A stretch of DNA of 64,000 nt from contig CAUEEP010000935.1 of NCBI GenBank assembly GCA_958450365.1, positions 1,748,001-1,812,000 on the forward strand. Reading direction: 5' to 3'. Positions within the stretch are counted from its first letter, which is position 1; the number at the start of each line of letters is the position of its first letter. The DNA is from Mesorhabditis belari (Eukaryota > Nematoda > Chromadorea > Rhabditida > Rhabditidae). This document shows positions 47,247 to 57,202 of this stretch, one piece after another. The position numbers and the translations under genes were made by a program. The notes beneath the pieces are model-generated. The model was not told the DNA's origin. It did not search any database and saw only the letters and a program-made list of their open reading frames with translations.

Positions 47247-47646
47247 GGTGGGAAATGCGACCTTTCTTTTGCGCACCTGGACATTTGCGTACCTTTTTTT
47301 TGCTAGAAAAGGCCTTAGGCAAGGCCATAGAGCTTCGAAAATATTTCCATATAAGGGAATCGTATGCGTAGATTCCGAATTTCGACAAATCAGACCTCGC
47401 TGACACGTCAAATTTGGGCTAAAAGGCAAAAACTGCGGAAAAGCGTTAAGTTGCGTAGTTTTTGCCTTTTAGCCCAAATTTGACGTGTCAGTGAGGTCTG
47501 ATTTATCGAAACTCTGAATCTACGCATACGATTCCCTCCTATGAAAACATTTTTGAAGCTCTACGGCCTTTCCTAAGGCTTTTTCCAGCAAAAAAAAGGT
47601 GCGCAAATGTCCAGGTGCGCAAAAAAAGGTAGCATTTGTCCCACCC
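47247..47646. mobile_element. Fold-back element, subfamily B, copy 2
   Basis: Shares the outer arms and the GAGGTCTGATTTGTCG/GACACGTCAAATTTG centre with 5860-6177. Its centre is expanded by an inverted pair of GGCTAAAAGGCAAAAACTGC around GGAAAAGCGTTAAG. Target duplication is unclear (AAAACTTT versus GAAACTTC). Confidence 0.82.
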
Positions 47647-49924
47647 TTGGAAACTTCTTAAAATTAGATTTGTTTTCCTTTCTTTAGCAAGATTTCCCGA
47701 TTTTCAATTGAAATGATCCACTTTTTCCTGTCCAAATTCCCCATTAAAGTTTTTTTTTTCTAAACCAGTACAATACTAAAGCTCAATGTTCATTTGATTC
47801 TCGTTTTTTTCCTTCCAATTCCCTATACGATACCGTATTTATTGGCATTTCATTGACGTTTTTCCAAAATTCCAAAATTCCAAAAATTCGTTATCTCGTC
47901 GCGAAATGAAGTTAAAAACCAAGGCAACCCCAACCACTCAAAATATCTCCGAATTTCTTGTAATTCTTCTGGAAAACTTATCTGTTTTATGGCAAAAAAA
48001 AGAGAGAGCCGTTCCCAACCAACCGGCCGATCAAATTGTTTCAATTTGTCGACGAGAAAAGAAATGGAAAAGAAATGAGAAAAAAGCTTCTCCAAAACGG
48101 CCAACCCAATCCTCATTTTGGAGCTCGCCCAAGAAAATGGCTTTGAGAACGTCATTTTCTCTCAATTCAATCAGTATTCAATGAATATTTTATCTTTTTG
48201 CATTTCTTGGCCAAAGTTTTCATCATCTTCTATACAGTAGACTCCCAACTTTTTTGATATTACCGTTTCAAATTTTTCTTTAATCATTCACTTACCAAAA
48301 GCCGGGAAAACGGATTGTGGAACATTTGAACATCCAACTTTAAGCTCGGTTCCATTAGTAACACCGGCAACCGGACCTTCACAGACTTTCTACCCAAGAG
48401 TACCGGTCAGTGTACCCTCACCAATGCCCCACATGCCAATGGCACCCACCTCTTGGCCAATCAGTCATTCAACACAGCCGGTGTTGGGCTGTTCAATTTA
48501 AATAGTTTTTGCACCAATCGACAGAGAAAGATTTAGCGCATCTAATGATACCAACAATTTATAAATTGAACAGCTCAACACCAAGAAATCTGAGCTCAAA
48601 GTTGGATTTCCAATGGCAAAGGGGGCAAAGCGTATAAAAGGTCCGTCGGCGTGCCCCTTTTGCTACGGATTGTGGGACATTTGTCCCACCTTTTCCCATT
48701 AGCAATCGAACTTTGAGCTCAGATTTCTTGGTGTTGGACCGTCGAATTTATAAATTATTGATATCATTGAATGAGCCAAGTCTTTTTTCTATCGATTGGT
48801 ACAAAAACTATTTCAATTGGACAAGCCAATACCAAGAAATTTGAGCTCAAATTTAGATTGCCAATGGCAAAAAGGGGCGGGGCGTGTATGAAATGTTCGA
48901 TAATCGAGAAAACAAGGCAATTATGCGAGGAATCGGTTCATTTTTCCCTCTTTTTCATTTTTCTCAATATTCATAGGAACAGCTAGATGTTTGTTTGGAA
49001 ATATGCTGTGTGTCTATGTAAAGAATGGGAAATTTCTTGCCTTGGAGATGAAAAAAAAAGGAAAGAAAAGGGGACAAAAGGGATAAATCACTGGGATTCC
49101 GATTGGGGAATGTCTTTCTCATAAAGAGGAACTCTAATTTCATGTCTACAATGCTGATTTTCCCAGCTATAAATCAGTTTATGATGTTTAGTTAGACTCA
49201 TAGTTTCAGAGCTCAGCCCCAGAGCCAGGATTTAGATCTGAGCTGGCTTAGCTGGAGTCTTATTGTTAGCTTAGTCTGCTAGAAGCCAGGCCTGGCTTGG
49301 TTCGATTGGAAGGACCTTGACCAGAACTGGTTATTATTCGCTTTGTACTCTTGCTACCAGTTTCATAGTTGGCTCAGAAAGTGCATTGAACTTGTTTTTT
49401 TGTTAACTTGTTGGACTCTTGAAATCCCCATGACAAAAAGCCATCAGCTGGCCGATTGATTCAAGAAAACTGGATCACAATTAAAATCTTTGAATCAATC
49501 TCATTTCTGTTATAATAAAAGTAAAAAGTTTCCGCGAAATAGTGACGATTTTTTGGCTTAAAGGGGAAACAAGCCGTAGATGAAATATTCAGTGAAGCCA
49601 GGAGCCATTCAGTGAAGCCAGAAGCCCTTCAGTGACTCATTTTTGTGTTCTTTTCGAAATTTCTTTGTTTCAAACTATTCCTATCAGAAAACTTATAAAA
49701 TTTAAAACTTTCTAAAGAGTTTAAAACTTAAAAACTGTTCCCAAAGTCGTTCATCGCTTACAATTGTATGGATTGATGAGAATCAAATCTCTTTGATTCG
49801 CCGAAATCACTTTGAATCACTTTTTTATAACTTGTTCAAGCTTTTTCTTTACGATTCATCAATTGCTTTTCAATTTTCAGGTAATCTACAGAAAGAGGAC
49901 CTATTCTTCGAAAAATATTCAATA
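47647..49924. other. Upstream region of flp-6, gene-free apart from repeats
   Basis: Holds repeat C (48,475-48,897) and two GCATTCAGTGAAGCC-type units near 49,590-49,625. A 92-codon plus-strand frame at 47,906-48,184 has no splice context. No promoter element could be assigned. Confidence 0.45.
48475..48897. repeat. Dispersed repeat C, copy 3
   Basis: GTGTTGGGCTGTTCAATTTA, AAATCTGAGCTCAAAGTTGG and GGGGCAAAGCGTATAAAAGG recur in inverted arrangement as in the 11,995-12,656 block. Confidence 0.78.
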
Positions 49925-52900
49925 ATGAATCGTATAATTTTATGCTTGGCGGCTTCCCTCTCTGTCATCCTTGCTTTTCAACAAGAATTCGCGCCCGATA
50001 CCTCAGCGTTTGAGGGTTTGTTTTGGCACAAAAACTAAAGCCTATAACTTGGATTGGTTAAAAAGTTATAAGTAAATCATATAAATCAATCATATGAGTC
50101 AATTGACAAGTCACTGGAACCTCAATTGACATCATTGACAAGTCACTGTCTCTGTACCTATTTAAATTCGTGGAGCCAGTTCGCCTATCGTTCACCCGTT
50201 TTCCCACAGTTTAACAGAAAATTTAGTGAAATCACTGCCGGCCCATTTCCCCGGAAACTCAATCCGTTTCCCGTGAAATTGAACTCGGAAAATTTCCCGA
50301 GATTATTTAAATGAGCGAAAAGGAGAAGCACTTCAATTTCGGGTTTAGGAATCTTTGAGAAAAACCCTTCTCAAAGATCCCCATCAAATGGGGACTTAGA
50401 CACGCCGGTCCTTTTATGGAGCTAGGAATACAAAACATGGTCGGCGCCGGGATTCGAACCCGCCGCCTCTTCCCTATCGGGCGAACGCTCTATCAATGAG
50501 CTACACTGACACGTATCCCATTGCGTACCCCAGGACAGGGCCTTACGCTTTACTCTGATCTTTGATTACCTAGACTTCTGGCCTTTCTTACAGCTTTACA
50601 AGGGCGTCGCAATGCCGCCAGAGGGGGCCTTATACCTTACTCGGGGAACGTGTCAAAGTGAAAGTTCAGGAAAACTAAAAGCAAATGAAATGAAAAACCT
50701 TCGCTAGTGTATATGAATGAAAATTGAAATGATTAGGGAAATGGAAAACTTTTCAGAAATGGCTAAGCGTAAATCGGCGTACATGCGATTCGGGCGATCC
50801 GATCCAGAAATGGGAGCCGATGGAATGGAAATGGAAAAGAGAAAAAGTGCCTACATGAGGTACAACAAGAAAAGAAAAGAAAATCAATTCTTGAATCAAT
50901 TCTAGAATCAATTTTAGAATGTAAAACTTTCAAGACAAATCAGAAAGCCGAAAATTTTCATTAACAAAACAACAAAAATTTCGGTTTCAAAGTGTTCAGC
51001 TAAGCGGTGTAAAGATTGAAAATAATGGCCGGTGGTTAGTTGAAAATAATCGCAGGTGGTTAATTGAAAATACTGCCAGCTTGAATTCTTTAAAAGCGAA
51101 TTCATTCAATAATAAAAGTACAAAATATTATATTAGGTTGATGCATAAGTGTTTTTGTTCCTTTTCGTCTGCCGTTTCAAGCCAACAAATGCACCAATTA
51201 AACTACGGTTGATTTCATTAGAAAAACCAATTATTTTTCTGCAAAATAACATTAAAACGGGTTTAAAAATATTGAATGCCTGGATTTTCTCGAGAGTATG
51301 AAGTCGGGTAGTCAAAAAGGGCTAACTCGATGATGCGGTTTAGACACCTTAGCTAAAGAAAACCTATCTTCGTGTCAATAGATAAAAGGTAGAGAAAAAA
51401 AACGTTTGATATTTCGCCAAAATTTCAGAGAAATTCATTCAGCCAATTTTTCCGTAGAGTTTTTTATAGATTTTTACGAAAAAGGCGTTTTTCACTCTCG
51501 AATTTGCTTGAAAGTGAACCGAAATTCATTTAAAAAGATGCAAATTGAACAAAAAAACACTTTTTTTTAAAAAAATACCGACTGGGGCTACCAGTGGTGA
51601 ATTTATCGCATACACGAAATATATCAATCACAATACAACGACACACACAATACTAGGCTATATCTTACAACCCACGTCATGACGACGGCTCCTAACCTAA
51701 GCTCAATGGGGCTAATGGCTTTTTGGTGGTGGGGGTGCGTGGGAGTGGCTTGTCACTTTAAAGAAGAGCTTTATAGAGCAAACTATAGATTAATTGGTGA
51801 ATTTGTTACTTTTTAACAGAAGTACGAAAAAAACGAAAAGACTTATGCATCAACCTATTAGTTAAATTAATAGCATAATTTTATAGAAAATTAGCAAAAA
51901 AACTAGTGAATTTAAGAGATTTTACATCAAAAGAGTCTTTTTATAAAGAGTAGAGTAAAGTAAAACAAAAAATATAAATAAAAATTGATAAATAGCAACT
52001 TTTGTTGATGGCGCTGGATGGCTCATAGGGGATTTCACTCTGAAAGAACAGTTTCACTTTTTTTTTTTTTGCTTAGTTTCATTCTGAGATGACAAAAATA
52101 GAAGTTAAGTTGGCGAATAGTTGATGAAACTATTCGCCAGAGATGAAATTTACAGAGAAGCCCATAATTATAGGTGCATAAAAGAGTTTGTTTTTGAAAC
52201 CGACACAGCAATTTCGAAATTCTAAAAAATGTTCTTGGCTTCTGCGTAGCTGCACAGCCAGCTGCCCAATCGTTGGCCATTTAGGGCATTTTTTAGAATC
52301 GTTGAATCGAGAGTCTGAATGTAAATGTAAATGTAAAGTGTAAAGTGTAAATGTAAACTTTATCGGCAACGAAATGTAAAAAGCAAATTGAATCATTAAA
52401 TCTTCATTTTTATCAAAAGCATCCTTTAGCAATGATTAGAAAATCTTAAAAATTTATGAATTATTTTAGAAATTTTGAATCTAATCTAATCTAATCTAAT
52501 CTAATCTAATCTAAATCGTTTTAGATTCGGTAAACGATCCGATCCGGAGCAATTCGATGAGGAGATGATGGACATGGAGAAGCGCAAATCGGCTTATATG
52601 AGATTCGGCAAGAGAAAGAGTGCATACATGCGGTGAGTGGAAGTGAAAAGAATAAGGAAATCTGGAAATCTGGAAATTGATGAATACCGTATTTTCTCTA
52701 ATAGTAGTGCACTTCGGCGAGCCGAGTTGGTGACTATTTTACGATTTCCAAGTTTTTGCAGAAGCTCAACACTCTAATCCCCCACTAGTTCTCATCGTCA
52801 GCTACATTTTCCGACCCCACATCGATAGGTTCTGATTAGCGGTTCTCGAGATTTCGAGGAATTTGGCGACGCTCAGGGTGCACTACTATTAGAGAAAATA

Positions 52901-54575
52901 CGGTATTCACGAAATTTCGATGGTTTGAACACAATTCAATGAATGAATTATTGAATTTTTTCAAAGATCATCTTTCAATTTTGTTTCCTAATCTAATCAA
53001 CTTTGAAAAAATTTTCCTATAATAACAGCAATATAAATGAATAAGCGTCATTCATAGTTGGATCAGAAAGTGAATTTATCGGACTTGTTGGACTCTTGAA
53101 ATCCCCAAGAAAACATCTGATTGATTGATTGATTCTTGATCACAAAAAGTTTTTAATTTCATACAGATTTCAATTTAAAGAATCATATAGTGTCTACAGC
53201 AAAGTTAAGGGGTAAATGCTCACTTTCTCGCCGATGGTACAGTCGCGGAAAAACGCGGTTCAGAGTAGAGCTAAGGTCTTGAAATCTTGACAAACATGAC
53301 AATACAGGTTTCAACTTTAACACCCATGTTTATCAAGGTTTCAAGACCATAGTTCTACTCTGAGCCTCTACTCTCCACGTAGCTCTTAAAGCGTTTTTCC
53401 GTGACTGTACGATCGACAAAGTGGTGCGCATTTGTCCAATTCGTAAGTTATAAACAGTCCAATATAAACAGAATTTTAAAAATGTTTAACGTGTTTCTTA
53501 ATTATCATAAAGCCATAATGAATTGTCAACTTTGAAAGATTGATTTCCAGCTTCGGAAAGCGATCCCCGATGGAGCAAATGGGCGAAATGGAACCGATGG
53601 ATATGGAGAAAAGAAAAAGCGCCTATATGAGGTGAAAATAAAATGGAAATGAAAATAAAAATACAGGATGATCGAGAATTTGTAGTAAGAGCTTTTTTTT
53701 TGAAAAAACTATCTGGCAAATGCCTAAATACTGTAATAGTACCCCGTCCCCCATAATGACGGTGCGCAATGTTGCGTAGTCTAGCTTTGAGCGAGTTTTT
53801 CTCGACACTGGTTTATGCTACAATGCGCGCTTAGGTATCAAAAAATAGCTGAAATTCAGGGCTATTTTTTTGATACCAAAGACGCATTTTTTGAGAGTAC
53901 GGGCGCTTTGAAAAAAATGAAATACTAAAAAACCTTTGTGTCTACTTTGTCTGTACGAGGGCGGTGGGGTACTTTTACAGTATTTACGGTAAGTTATTAA
54001 GTTGTGCTTAACATGAGTAAGTTTCAAATCTCGATTAATTAGGCGTCGATTGTTGTTTTGTACACTAAACTTAATAACATATACCGTAAATACTGGAATA
54101 GTACCCCACTCCCATAATGACGGTGCGGAGTGTGGCGTAGGCTAGCTTCGAACGAGTTTTTCTCGACACTGGTTTATGCTACAATGCGGGCTTAGGTATC
54201 AAAAAATAGCCCTGAATTTCAGCTATTTTTTGATACCAAAGACGCATTTTTTGAAAGTACGGGCGCTTTGCAAAAAATGAAATACTAAAAAACTTTTGCG
54301 ACTACGCGACTGTACGAGGGGGGTTCGGTACTTTTACAGTATTTACGGTAATTGATTTCAACTGAAAAACAATTGACAAACAACAACAAACAACAACAAA
54401 CAAAACAACAATTCAATTGAAAAGTGTTTTATGGCGGAATCGTGGGCTTTACCCAAAAACTTCCCGTTTTCAACTTCTACAATTCATTGAAATTTAAAAA
54501 GCGCTTGAATGAAAGTGAATTGGATTGAATTGAATTGAAATTTTAATCATTTTCCATTACAGATTCGGCAAATAA
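49925..54575 (+). CDS. flp-6: FMRFamide-like neuropeptide precursor, five KSAYMRFamide copies
   Basis: Exons: 49925-50015, 50757-50859, 52525-52632, 53551-53631, 54563-54575; 131 residues. A signal peptide (MNRIILCLAASLSVILAF) is followed by a short spacer, then five copies of KSAYMRFG. Each is preceded by KR and followed by R, KR or a final K. Acidic/Met-rich spacers (SDPEMGADGMEME, SDPEQFDEEMMDME, SPMEQMGEMEPMDME) separate most of them. Processing at the basic pairs and amidation at Gly gives KSAYMRFamide, the FLP-6 peptide of C. elegans, where the precursor has six copies. It acts as a secreted neuropeptide. Introns 2, 3 and 4 all split the Arg codon of KSAYM-R-FG after its second base. 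Introns 1, 2 and 4 are long and carry a tRNA-like gene, a mariner-type MITE and two family C MITEs; intron 3 carries a family B MITE. Confidence 0.95.
50439..50510 (-). tRNA. tRNA-like gene in flp-6 intron 1, antisense (Ile-GAT-like, imperfect)
   Basis: 72 bases fit a cloverleaf: acceptor GTCAGTG/CGCCGAC (one mismatch, one G-T), D arm GCTC...GAGC, and T arm GCGGG-TTCGAAT-CCCGG with the outer pair mismatched. The anticodon stem pairs only if the loop is one base short (TTCGC/GGGAA with one mismatch), placing GAT where the anticodon should be, with C rather than T before it. It is the best tRNA candidate in the window but probably a pseudogene. Confidence 0.45.
51133..51858. mobile_element. Mariner-type non-autonomous element in flp-6 intron 2
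   Basis: Tips TTAGGTTGATGCATAAGTGT and AGACTTATGCATCAACCTA with TA on both sides. About 726 bp, without a transposase frame. Confidence 0.8.
52685..52905. mobile_element. MITE family B, complete copy in flp-6 intron 3
   Basis: 221 bp with inverted ends TACCGTATTTTCTCTAATAG and complement, continuing TAGTGCAC. Other complete copy at 57,332-57,556; fragments at 7876, 8600 and 57,690. Confidence 0.9.
53723..54350. mobile_element. Two family C MITEs in tandem in flp-6 intron 4
   Basis: Copies at 53,723-53,991 and 54,082-54,350, same orientation, each with TACCGTAAATACTG ends (the first has lost a few bases at its left tip). They are joined by a 90-bp linker whose two halves also flank the lone copy at 60,679-60,946. 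Confidence 0.88.
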
Positions 54576-54800
54576 TTCCCTCATCAGATCGATGGTTCAA
54601 AAAGGAAATCCTAGTTTTGTTTCATTTTTTCTTCAAAATTTCCCTCAAAATTCCTCGTTTTTCTATTGTGCTTGTACCCAATTTCATTTCATTTTTGTCT
54701 CATTTCTAGCTACCGTAATCTTCTCCAAATTTCCATGCAAATTACTGTATTCCTGTCGATCTCTTCTTCAAATCTGATTCCATTTTGATCTTTTCTTTTC

Positions 54801-54821
54801 AATAAAAAAAAGTGCAATAAA
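54801..54821 (+). terminator. flp-6 polyadenylation signals
   Basis: Two AATAAA hexamers (54,801-54,806 and 54,816-54,821), 225-245 bases after the stop codon and followed by a T/G-rich stretch. Confidence 0.65.
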
Positions 54822-54900
54822 CGTTTTGTGTTTGTTTACACGAGCGTTTATCAAATATAAAAAACTTGTTTACAAAACTGTTTACAAAACTGTTTACTGT

Positions 54901-55822
54901 TTACTCTTAAAACAATTTAAAACAAAACAAAACAAAACAAAACAATGATCAAATCACTTTTTAAGTAGAATTGTAGCACTTTTACTGTTGTTGCCGAGAA
55001 GATCTGAAAAGATTTCAATGTAAGATCTGAAAAGATTTCAATGTAAAAGAAAAAAAGATGATTGCTTCGTTTAAAAATTTAAAAACAGAAATTTAAGTTC
55101 ATTTTTAGCTATTTTGCTAGAAATTTTAGCTATAAATATAAGAAAGAAATAATAATAATACTTTATTCAAACGATAAAGTGAAAGAAATCATAGAGAAAT
55201 GCACAGTGATACTTAATCATACAATACATACTGAAATCAATAAGCCAATTACTTACGGCAAAGAGCCACTAGATCTAAAGCATCGATACGTTTCTTGAAT
55301 ATGAAAAGCGACTGAATTTCTCGTATGTCGTTTGGGAGCAAGTTCCATAATCTAGCGGCTCTAACGGGAAATGAATTTGATAAAGAGGCATTGGAAGCAA
55401 AGGGAATTTGCAAAAGGAATGAGCCACTTCTGGGCCCTGACCGCGCTTTAAATTTGAAAAAGTCTGTAAACAAAGGGCTAATCTGTTTACTACGGAGGAT
55501 TTTGAAAGTTTCGACTAAATCAATGACAAAGCGACGATGCTGTAAAGTTTTTAGTTCAAAAAAAGCAAGTCTTACTCTTAAAACAATTTAAAACAAAACA
55601 AAACAAAACAAAACAATGATCAAATCACTTTTTAAGTAGAATTGTAGCACTTTTACTGTTGTTGCCGAGAAGATCTGAAAAGATTTCAATGTAAGATCTG
55701 AAAAGATTTCAACGTAAAAGAAAAAAAATGATTGCTTCGTTTAAAAATTTAAAACAGAAATTTAAGTTCATTTTTAGCTATTTTGCTAGAAATTTTAGCT
55801 ATAAATATAAGAAAGAAATAAC
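54901..55822. repeat. 251-bp direct duplication flanking a LINE fragment
   Basis: 54,901-55,151 and 55,572-55,822 start TTACTCTTAAAACAATTTAA and end near ATAAATATAAGAAAGAAATA, with very few differences. The DNA between them is the LINE piece. Confidence 0.92.
55152..55571 (-). pseudogene. 5'-truncated non-LTR retrotransposon (LINE) 3' end
   Basis: The minus frame 55,473-55,249 contains ASLSNSFPVRAARLWNLLPN followed by DIREIQSLFIFKKRIDALDL, the usual C-terminal tail after the reverse transcriptase of many LINEs (R..RLWN.LP..I....S...FK..). After the stop comes about 95 bp of 3' UTR and a short ATT repeat tail, as LINEs often have. Everything upstream of this tail region is missing. Confidence 0.82.
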
Positions 55823-55935
55823 AATAACAAAGAAATAAATGACATTAAAATTAGGGGAAAAAATAGCGGGCGATGGTGGTTTGAAAAGTGAAATTTCATT
55901 TCGAAAGTTTTTGAAAAAAAAAATCTCAAAAGTCC

Positions 55936-56938
55936 GGGAGTGGGACAAATGCGACGTTTTTTTGCGCACCCGGACATTTGCGCACCTTGCCCATTAGCGC
56001 ACCATTTTTCGCGTTTTAAAAAAGCTCTAAAAAGCTAATATTAACCAATTTCTATTGGGTTGGGGAGAATGAGTCGGCGCCAAACTTTAAAGGGACTTTT
56101 TGCACACATAAAGCCTTCTTTAAACATACGTTTGGTTTCATCAAAAGGATCCACTATTTCTCTACAAAATGACTTTTGAGAGATTCCACAAAGCTTTTCT
56201 TTCGTGGAGTTTATGAGCTTCCAAACGCAGCTGGTTAAAATGGCAAAGAGTCCGACTCATCATTTGAACAGTTTCTTTCACATAAACCTTCTTTGGTGTT
56301 TATATAAAAAAGATAGAGCACATTCAATTACTTAAGTTGCCAAATTTGCAGGAAGATCCCACCAATGGTTTTTTCTAGATCACAGTTTGTAGTTTTTGTG
56401 AAAAAATGGCTTTTTCTTGAGCGGAGGCGCTGTTTGAATTTTCTTTTAAATGTGATTTTGTAGAGAATTAGTTGACCATTCTACTGATATCAAACGCATA
56501 TTATTTGACGAAGTCGAATAGAAGTTTTAGACATTTTTTTTGATTTTCGGCGCCGACTCATTCTCCCCAACCCAATATTCCAAAAGTTGTTTTTCTAGGT
56601 AATTTTAGGGCGTAGAATCGAAATTTTGACATATCAGAGCTTGTGGAACCAATCTGAAAGACAAAACGGCTAGATCAAATTACAGAAATTTCAAATTGTT
56701 GATTTTTCTCTTTGTATAACTCCGTCCGTTCGCTTCCACAAGCTCTGATATGCCAAAATTTCGATTCTACGCCCTAAAATTACCTAGAAAAACAACTTTT
56801 GGAATAGAAATTCGTTAATATTAGCTTTTTAGAGCTTTTTTAAAACGCGAAAAAAGGTGCGTTAATGGGCAAGGTGCGGAAAAAAAGGTGCGCAAATGTC
56901 CGGGTGCGCAAAAAGAAGGTCGCATTTGTCCCACTCCC
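55936..56938. mobile_element. Fold-back element, subfamily A, copy 5, carrying a nested insertion
   Basis: GGGAGTGGGACAAATGCGAC tips with target duplications AAAAGTCC (55,928-55,935) and AAAAGCCC (56,939-56,946). The 56,055-56,575 element interrupts the left arm. Without it the copy is about 480 bp like its relatives. Confidence 0.9.
56055..56575. mobile_element. Mariner-type MITE nested in the fold-back element
   Basis: Tips TTGGGTTGGGGAGAATGAGT and complement, then CGGCGCC. TA at 56,053-56,054 and 56,576-56,577. 521 bp, no transposase frame. The tip TTGGGTTGG is shared with the 13,435 family but the sequence after it is different. Confidence 0.9.
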
Positions 56939-57140
56939 AAAAGCCCATTTGCTATTTTTTCCTAATTTTATTCTCATTTATTTTTTTGCAAATTTCAAAA
57001 TTTAGAATATAATTACCTCATTTTTAAGCAAATTTTATCTCTCCAAATCTCCTTTTTTCCTTTTTTTTGCATACTTTTGCCGAAAATTAAACGCGCAAAT
57101 TCATCAAAAAAGCCATTAAAGTTATGAATCTGATTGCAGT

Positions 57141-57146
57141 TTTATT
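57141..57146 (-). terminator. ints-12 polyadenylation signal
   Basis: TTTATT on the plus strand (AATAAA on the minus), 57 bases after the ints-12 stop codon. Confidence 0.5.
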
Positions 57147-57202
57147 TTTAAGCAAAAACTTATTTATAAAGTAAAAGTTTTCAACTAAAATTATTGCTAG
57201 AT

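Noticed and set aside
55535..55591. Plus-strand frame 55,325-55,591
   Set aside because: It is antisense to the LINE tail frame, which has recognisable family residues.
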